Origin: Lachnospiraceae bacterium
Lineage (GTDB): Bacteria; Bacillota_A; Clostridia; Lachnospirales; Lachnospiraceae
Direction of reading: 5' to 3'
NCBI GenBank assembly: GCA_017464045.1
Contig: JAFUEG010000060.1
Coordinates: 1-10,708, forward strand
DNA: 10,708 bases
This document shows, one piece after another, positions 6,804 to 10,708 of the stretch; the stretch's first letter is position 1; the number at the start of each line of letters is the position of its first letter. Under the pieces are notes generated by a model. The model saw only the letters and a list, made by a program, of their open reading frames with translations. It was not told the origin of the DNA and did no database searches. Position numbers and translations under genes: made by a program.

Positions 6804-8469
6804 AAATATTGCGTTAATTGATGATATTGATATAGGTTTTGAGGACGGACTTAATATACTTACAGGTGAAACCGGTGCGGGAAAATCCATCATAATAGGG
6901 TCACTTGGAATATGTCTTGGAGATAGGTTCAATAAGGAACTTTTGAGAAATACAGAAGAGGATGGACTGGTAGAGCTTATTTTTGATGTTGATAAAGAGG
7001 AGATAAAAGATAAGCTGTTAGCTATGGAGATATATCCTGATTGTGATAATCAACTCCTTATATCAAGAAGAGTAAATAAATCCGGCAGAACCATAAACCG
7101 TATAAATGATATTTCCGTAACACAGGCTAAGTTAAAGGATACTGCAGGACTTTTAATCGATTTGCATGCACAGCACGAGCAGCAGACTCTTCTCAAGAAA
7201 AATAAGCATCTTGAAATCCTTGATAAATTTGGCGGGGATAAGATTGTTTCCTGTAAAAATGAAGTTTCTTTATTATATAAGGAATATACGGAAATTAAAA
7301 GAAAGCTTGCCGATATGAATATATCAGCTGATGAACGATTAAAGAAAAAAGATTTTACAGCATATAGAATCAATGAAATAGAATCTGCCTCAATTAAAGA
7401 GGGTGAGGATTATGAGCTTGAGACATATTATAAAAAAGCTGTTAACTCAAAAGATATACTTAGCGGGGCCGATGAGATATATCGTATAACCGGTTATGAT
7501 GATACCAAATCCGCATCAAATGAAATAGCTCATGCTCTTGCAACTATGAAGAGACTTACAGAGCTTGATGGTGACTTAAAGGATACATATAATACGCTTT
7601 CTGATATAGACGGTCTTTTAAATGATTTTAACAGAGACTTTTCGGAATATATGAAGAGCATGGAATTTGATGAGGGTGAATTTAAGCAGGTTGAAGAAAG
7701 ACTTAATCTCATTAATTCTTTAAAGGCAAAATATGGCTTGGATATCAAAGATATTTTTATCAGTCTTGAGGAGCTGCGAAGAGAGTATGATGAACTCAAT
7801 CGCTATGATGAAAGACTTTTTGAGTTAGAGAATGCTTTAAAGGATATAGAAGCAAGGCTTTCGGATAAATCGGATGAGCTTACCTCAGTCAGAAAAAAGT
7901 ATGCAAAAAAGCTTTGTTCCATGATAGAAGCATCGTTAAAGGAACTTAATTTTATGACGGTTTCTTTCGATATGAGCTTTGTAAAGCTTAATGCTTTTTC
8001 CGAAAACGGAAATGACGAGGCTTATTTTATAATATCTACTAATGTAGGCGAACCGATGAAACCGCTGTATGATATAGCGTCAGGCGGTGAGCTCTCAAGA
8101 GTTATGCTTGCGGTTAAGTCCTGCCTTGCAAATGAGGATGATACGCCGACACTTATATTTGATGAGATAGATGTAGGTATAAGTGGAAAGACTGCAGGAA
8201 AAGTAGCTGAGAAAATGTCACTTATAAGTCATAATCATCAGGTTATATGTATAACACACCTTCCGCAGATAGCTGCTATGGCTGATTATCATTATGTAAT
8301 TGAAAAAGAAGTGGAAAATAATAAAACTATTACTAAAATAAGGAAGTTAAAAAAGTCAGAAGAAATTGATGAACTTGCACGAATTATCGGAGGAGATGAA
8401 ATAAGTGATGCCATAAAACAAAGTGCAACTGAAATGAAAGGATTGGCAGACAGAACAAAATTATACTGA
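6781..8469 (+). CDS. recN: DNA repair protein RecN
   Basis: RecN is an SMC-like ATPase that gathers and tethers broken chromosome ends early in recombinational repair. The 562 residues fit the family. The N-terminal ATPase half has GLNILTGETGAGKS (23-36, Walker A) and the Q-loop region DLHAQHEQQTLL (127-138). The middle (about 160-375) is charged and helical, consistent with the coiled-coil arm. The C-terminal half has the ABC signature SGGELSR (434-440), Walker B TLIFDEID (457-464) and the H-loop region ITHLPQIAAMAD (491-502). The start MLLNLHIKNIALID matches the family opening. GGAG at 6768-6771, within argR, serves it 9 bases upstream. The 23-base overlap with argR makes coupled translation likely. 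It is the last gene before the terminator. Confidence 0.96.
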   Translation: MLLNLHIKNIALIDDIDIGFEDGLNILTGETGAGKSIIIGSLGICLGDRFNKELLRNTEEDGLVELIFDVDKEEIKDKLLAMEIYPDCDNQLLISRRVNKSGRTINRINDISVTQAKLKDTAGLLIDLHAQHEQQTLLKKNKHLEILDKFGGDKIVSCKNEVSLLYKEYTEIKRKLADMNISADERLKKKDFTAYRINEIESASIKEGEDYELETYYKKAVNSKDILSGADEIYRITGYDDTKSASNEIAHALATMKRLTELDGDLKDTYNTLSDIDGLLNDFNRDFSEYMKSMEFDEGEFKQVEERLNLINSLKAKYGLDIKDIFISLEELRREYDELNRYDERLFELENALKDIEARLSDKSDELTSVRKKYAKKLCSMIEASLKELNFMTVSFDMSFVKLNAFSENGNDEAYFIISTNVGEPMKPLYDIASGGELSRVMLAVKSCLANEDDTPTLIFDEIDVGISGKTAGKVAEKMSLISHNHQVICITHLPQIAAMADYHYVIEKEVENNKTITKIRKLKKSEEIDELARIIGGDEISDAIKQSATEMKGLADRTKLY

Positions 8470-8495
8470 TTATTAATTTTCATATAATAAATACT

Positions 8496-8532
8496 AAAGG
8501 TACATGGGAAATCCATGTACTTTTATTTTTTT
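8496..8532 (+). terminator. Intrinsic terminator after recN
   Basis: A perfect 8-bp stem, GTACATGG (8500-8507) pairing with CCATGTAC (8513-8520), has a 5-base loop. It can extend by AAAG against the first four T's. A tract of eleven T's broken by one A follows (8521-8532). It begins 26 bases after the recN stop and would end the housekeeping operon. Its T-tract ends only 2 bases before the spoIVB ribosome binding site. Confidence 0.88.
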
Positions 8533-8534
8533 AT

Positions 8535-8540
8535 GAGGAG
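8535..8540 (+). promoter_or_regulatory. Ribosome binding site of spoIVB
   Basis: GAGGAG lies 3 bases before the ATG at 8544 but 9 bases before the ATG at 8550. The second spacing is normal and the first too short, so this site favours the 8550 start. Confidence 0.75.
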
Positions 8541-8549
8541 AAAATGGTT

Positions 8550-9674
8550 ATGAACGGTGAAAAAAGAAATTCTTATAGAGCTTTACTTTTTTTATTGCTG
8601 ATTTTTGTTCTATCAATAATAAATATTGCTTTTAAGAATTATTACATTGATAAAAATTATGATAGTGGACGTATAGATGTTGCAGATGTGTCTATGGCTA
8701 ATGCTGATAATGTTTATAAGGGAAACACTATAGATATAAGTAATATGTCTGTTATGCCTTCAGGTCTTCCCATTGGTATATATGTCAAGACGGAAGGTGT
8801 AATGGTGGTAGATACAGGAGTAGTAACCGGAATAGATGGAGAACTATATTCACCTTGTAAGAATATTTTATTTACCGGAGATTATGTAGTGGATATAAAT
8901 GGTGAAAAGATAGATGACAAAAAAAGTCTTGTGGAGGCAATTGACAAAAGTGATGGGAGGCCGGTTAGAGTTGGAATTATTAGAAATGGCGTAAATATGA
9001 GTTTTGATATTGTTCCTGTTAAAAATACAGAAGGGAGATATAAACTTGGCTTATGGGTTAAGGATGATATCTCAGGTATAGGTACTTTAACTTATGTGGA
9101 TGCGGCTTCATTTGGGGCACTCGGACATAGTATAAATGATAATGATACCGGTATAATTTTTGAAATATCAGATGGTGCAATATATAACACAAGTCTGATA
9201 AATATTGTTAAGCCTGAGGATAACAATCCGGGTAGACTAGAAGGCATTATAGACTATTCATCTGAAAATGTTATAGGAAGGGTTACTGACAACACAGAGT
9301 ATGGAATATCAGGATATTTAACTCAAAATGCTGATTATTCAAAACTTGGAACAGAATGGATGAATATTGCACCTAAAGAGGAGGTAAATATAGGACCTGC
9401 TTATATTATTTCTCAAATCAGAGGAACAACAGAGTATTATGAAGTGAATATAACAAAACTTAATTATGACAGGACATATGGAAATAAAAGTATCGAACTT
9501 GAAATAACAGATCCACGTCTTATAAATCTGACAGATGGAATTGTCCAAGGTATGAGTGGGACACCTATTATACAGAATAATCGACTTGTAGGTGCCATAA
9601 CACACGTTTTTCTAAATGATTCGACAAAAGGTTACGGCATATTTATCGAGTATATGTTGGAAAAAAATGACTAA
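8550..9674 (+). CDS. spoIVB: SpoIVB serine peptidase (family S55), sporulation signalling protease
   Basis: In Bacillus, SpoIVB is made in the forespore and crosses into the intermembrane space. There it cleaves SpoIVFA to trigger pro-sigma-K processing and so couples gene expression in the two compartments. From ATG 8550 the protein has 374 residues. An N-terminal hydrophobic segment (about 11-28) acts as signal or anchor. A PDZ domain follows (about 75-150, with ILFTGDYVVDINGEKI). The S55 peptidase domain has His193 in GALGHSI and Ser336 in GMSGTPI; Asp321 (ITDPRL) is spaced from Ser as in the B. subtilis triad. The end, HVFLNDSTKGYGIFIEYML, is typical. The usual GMSGSPI reads GMSGTPI here, a mild change that keeps the nucleophile. 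An ATG at 8544 adds two residues but is too near the ribosome binding site. Confidence 0.95.
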   Translation: MNGEKRNSYRALLFLLLIFVLSIINIAFKNYYIDKNYDSGRIDVADVSMANADNVYKGNTIDISNMSVMPSGLPIGIYVKTEGVMVVDTGVVTGIDGELYSPCKNILFTGDYVVDINGEKIDDKKSLVEAIDKSDGRPVRVGIIRNGVNMSFDIVPVKNTEGRYKLGLWVKDDISGIGTLTYVDAASFGALGHSINDNDTGIIFEISDGAIYNTSLINIVKPEDNNPGRLEGIIDYSSENVIGRVTDNTEYGISGYLTQNADYSKLGTEWMNIAPKEEVNIGPAYIISQIRGTTEYYEVNITKLNYDRTYGNKSIELEITDPRLINLTDGIVQGMSGTPIIQNNRLVGAITHVFLNDSTKGYGIFIEYMLEKND

Positions 9675-9680
9675 AAATGC

Positions 9681-9687
9681 TGTCGTA
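9681..9687 (+). promoter_or_regulatory. Near-match Spo0A box upstream of spo0A
   Basis: TGTCGTA matches the TGTCGAA core of the 0A box at 6 of 7 positions and lies about 70 bases upstream of the predicted start site. Short motifs with one mismatch are common in AT-rich DNA, so autoregulation through this site is only a suggestion. Confidence 0.25.
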
Positions 9688-9714
9688 AAACGCCGTCATA
9701 AATTGCGTATTTTT
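9687..9714 (+). terminator. Weak candidate terminator after spoIVB
   Basis: ACGC (9690-9693) can pair with GCGT (9705-9708). Flanking A's can pair with the following T's (9710-9713) around one bulged base, leaving an 11-base loop. The stem is short and AT-rich, so termination would be partial at best. Confidence 0.25.
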
Positions 9715-9743
9715 AGGTCTTGTCCTTAAAAAAAATTGAATTA
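9713..9743 (+). promoter_or_regulatory. Possible sigma-H promoter of spo0A, overlapping the sigma-A one
   Basis: ATTGAATTA (9735-9743) fits the sigma-H -10 pattern RnnGAATww exactly. TTAGGTCTT (9713-9721) keeps the AGG core of the -35 pattern but not the following A. The 13-base spacer is one longer than the usual 11-12. B. subtilis spo0A also has a sigma-H promoter, which makes this plausible but unproven. Confidence 0.3.
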
Positions 9744-9747
9744 TAAT
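9720..9747 (+). promoter_or_regulatory. Candidate sigma-A promoter of spo0A
   Basis: TTGTCC (9720-9725, 4 of 6 matches to TTGACA) lies 16 bases before a perfect TATAAT (9742-9747). Transcription would start near 9754, about 29 bases before the spo0A ATG. This is the best promoter in the spoIVB-spo0A gap and would give spo0A vegetative expression independent of spoIVB. Confidence 0.5.
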
Positions 9748-9782
9748 CACAGATAATAACAAATGTTGAAAGGAAGGTTTTT

Positions 9783-10577
9783 ATGAAAACAAGAGTATTA
9801 ATTGTTAAGCATGATTCAAAAAGCGCTTATGACATAAGAAAAAAACTGGAGGGGAAAAAAGAAATTGAAATAGTAGGGATGGTTAATGATGGAAAAACTG
9901 CCGTTTCATCCATAAAAAACAATTCTCCTGATGTGGTTATAATAGATTTACTGCTTCCTAATTATGATGGAATAGCTGTTATGGATGAGATAAATCGACT
10001 GGGTAATAAGAATTATAAATTTATTTTGAAAGCAAATTCTAATCAAATTAAGTTTATAGATTCTGCATGTAGAGGAAAATTTGAAAATATTTTTGTATAT
10101 GTTGTTAATGAAAAGGTAAGTGAATATGATCTTTACAAAGAGATAATAAGCATATCAAAATCAGACTCTAAGGATATTACTATTATCACCCAGGAAGAAA
10201 ATGAGGATAAGGAACGTAATCGTTTGGAGGTTATGGTGACTGAAATAATTCATGAGATAGGTGTTCCGGCTCACATAAAAGGTTATCAGTACCTGAGAAC
10301 TTCAATAATAATGTCAGTAAATGATATAGATATGCTTAATTCAATTACAAAACAACTTTATCCTACAATTGCAAAAATGTATGATACTACACCATCCAGA
10401 GTTGAACGAGCAATAAGACATGCGATTGAAGTTGCCTGTAGCAGAGGGAAAGCTGATACAATTAACGAACTTTTCAGTTATTCTATAGGACCAGGCAAAA
10501 CAAAACCTACAAATTCTGAGTTCATTGCTTTGATAGCAGATAAAATACGACTTGACAGTAAGGCAAAAAGTGCATAG
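9783..10577 (+). CDS. spo0A: Spo0A, master regulator of sporulation, with a divergent receiver domain
   Basis: Spo0A is the response regulator that commits endospore formers to sporulation; phosphorylation lets it dimerise and bind 0A boxes. The 264-residue length is normal. The C-terminal DNA-binding domain (about 148-264) is highly typical: [20 protein letters not shown] (153-172), the recognition helix region [20 protein letters not shown] (202-221) and [17 protein letters not shown] (241-257). The receiver (1-125) keeps phospho-acceptor Asp55 ([13 protein letters not shown]). However, the acidic pair is His10-Asp11 (VKHDSK), the conserved Thr/Ser position is Lys83 (FILKANS), and the conserved Lys appears as Val107 (IFVYVVNE). 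AAAGGAAGG (9769-9777) gives a strong ribosome binding site. The gene follows spoIVB, as in most sporulating Firmicutes, but has its own likely promoter. Confidence 0.96.
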   Translation: MKTRVLIVKHDSKSAYDIRKKLEGKKEIEIVGMVNDGKTAVSSIKNNSPDVVIIDLLLPNYDGIAVMDEINRLGNKNYKFILKANSNQIKFIDSACRGKFENIFVYVVNEKVSEYDLYKEIISISKSDSKDITIITQEENEDKERNRLEVMVTEIIHEIGVPAHIKGYQYLRTSIIMSVNDIDMLNSITKQLYPTIAKMYDTTPSRVERAIRHAIEVACSRGKADTINELFSYSIGPGKTKPTNSEFIALIADKIRLDSKAKSA

Positions 10578-10584
10578 TGTCGGA
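10578..10584 (+). promoter_or_regulatory. Possible second Spo0A box, degenerate
   Basis: TGTCGGA matches TGTCGAA at 6 of 7 positions. It lies directly after the spo0A stop and 16 bases upstream of the perfect box, start to start. It is supported only by being near that box. Confidence 0.25.
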
Positions 10585-10591
10585 TTTATAA

Positions 10592-10601
10592 TTTGTCGAA
10601 T
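10592..10601 (+). promoter_or_regulatory. Spo0A box downstream of spo0A
   Basis: TTTGTCGAAT contains the full 7-base TGTCGAA core (10594-10600) with T's upstream as in the B. subtilis consensus. It lies 17 bases past the spo0A stop and about 20 bases before the -35 element of an outward promoter. It suggests Spo0A controls the next gene. The same bases form an AT-rich dyad (ATAATT 10588-10593 with AATTAT 10599-10604). Confidence 0.5.
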
Positions 10602-10620
10602 TATGTGCGTGAATAAAGTA

Positions 10621-10649
10621 TTGACGCGCAAATTCAAAAAATATATTAT
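10621..10649 (+). promoter_or_regulatory. Strong candidate sigma-A promoter for a gene beyond the window
   Basis: TTGACG (10621-10626, 5 of 6) and TATTAT (10644-10649, 5 of 6) are separated by the ideal 17 bases. Transcription would start near 10656, running rightwards. No start codon with a good ribosome binding site follows within the remaining bases, so the gene must begin past 10708 or have a long leader. No clear terminator separates spo0A from this promoter. Confidence 0.5.
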
Positions 10650-10708
10650 GTCTTTTAGTTTTTGGAAAATGAGATAATTACATTTATTAAGATAAAATAT
10701 AATGTAAA

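Noticed and set aside
8457..8487. Sigma-G promoter for spoIVB at CATATAA
   Set aside because: The -10 matches 5 of 7 positions, but the region 16-18 bases upstream matches the -35 at only about 3 of 6. It is kept only as a remark in the terminator finding.
9764..9770. TGTTGAA as a Spo0A box next to the spo0A ribosome binding site
   Set aside because: It has one mismatch in the C-G core that matters most for binding, and it lies in an AT-rich leader where such words arise by chance.
10610..10636. ARG box (TGAAT ... ATTCA) for ArgR
   Set aside because: The half-sites are 17 bases apart, far more than in a real ARG box, and they are not symmetric beyond five bases.
10678..10707. Inverted repeat TTACATT / AATGTAA at the window end
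   Set aside because: The arms are 7 bases of AT-rich sequence with a 16-base centre and no T-tract visible before the window ends. Chance occurrence is likely.

Overview
This AT-rich window carries eleven genes, all on the + strand, in an order typical of Clostridia: nusB, xseA, xseB, ispA, dxs, tlyA, nadK, argR, recN, spoIVB, spo0A. The pairing of spoIVB with spo0A, the MEP-pathway gene dxs and the style of the proteins point to an endospore-lineage Firmicute, most likely a Lachnospiraceae-type gut anaerobe. The genus cannot be named from the sequence alone.

Bases 2-8469 look like one long housekeeping operon. Genes overlap or sit 0-4 bases apart, except for a 48-base gap before tlyA. It covers transcription antitermination (nusB), exonuclease VII (xseA, xseB), isoprenoid precursor synthesis (dxs, ispA), rRNA methylation (tlyA), NADP synthesis (nadK), arginine control (argR) and double-strand-break repair (recN). 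A clear intrinsic terminator (8496-8532) closes it. spoIVB (start probably 8550) follows at once. A roughly 108-base gap then holds a good spo0A promoter, and spo0A fills 9783-10577. The last 131 bases hold no gene, but they carry a textbook Spo0A box and a strong sigma-A-type promoter pointing out of the window.

Two things depart from the ordinary. First, xseA is interrupted by an in-frame TAG at codon 48 (544-546), where relatives usually have lysine. The rest of the frame is intact, and an ATG with a Shine-Dalgarno-like sequence lies 6 bases after the stop. Second, Spo0A has a very conventional DNA-binding domain but an eroded receiver: the phospho-acceptor Asp55 is present, while one acidic-pocket residue and the conserved Thr and Lys are replaced. 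Smaller points are a serine at the chain-length position of IspA, ispA and dxs abutting in the same frame across a single TAG, and a terminator that leaves no room for a separate spoIVB promoter. I see no mobile element, CRISPR array, RNA gene or obviously new multi-gene system.
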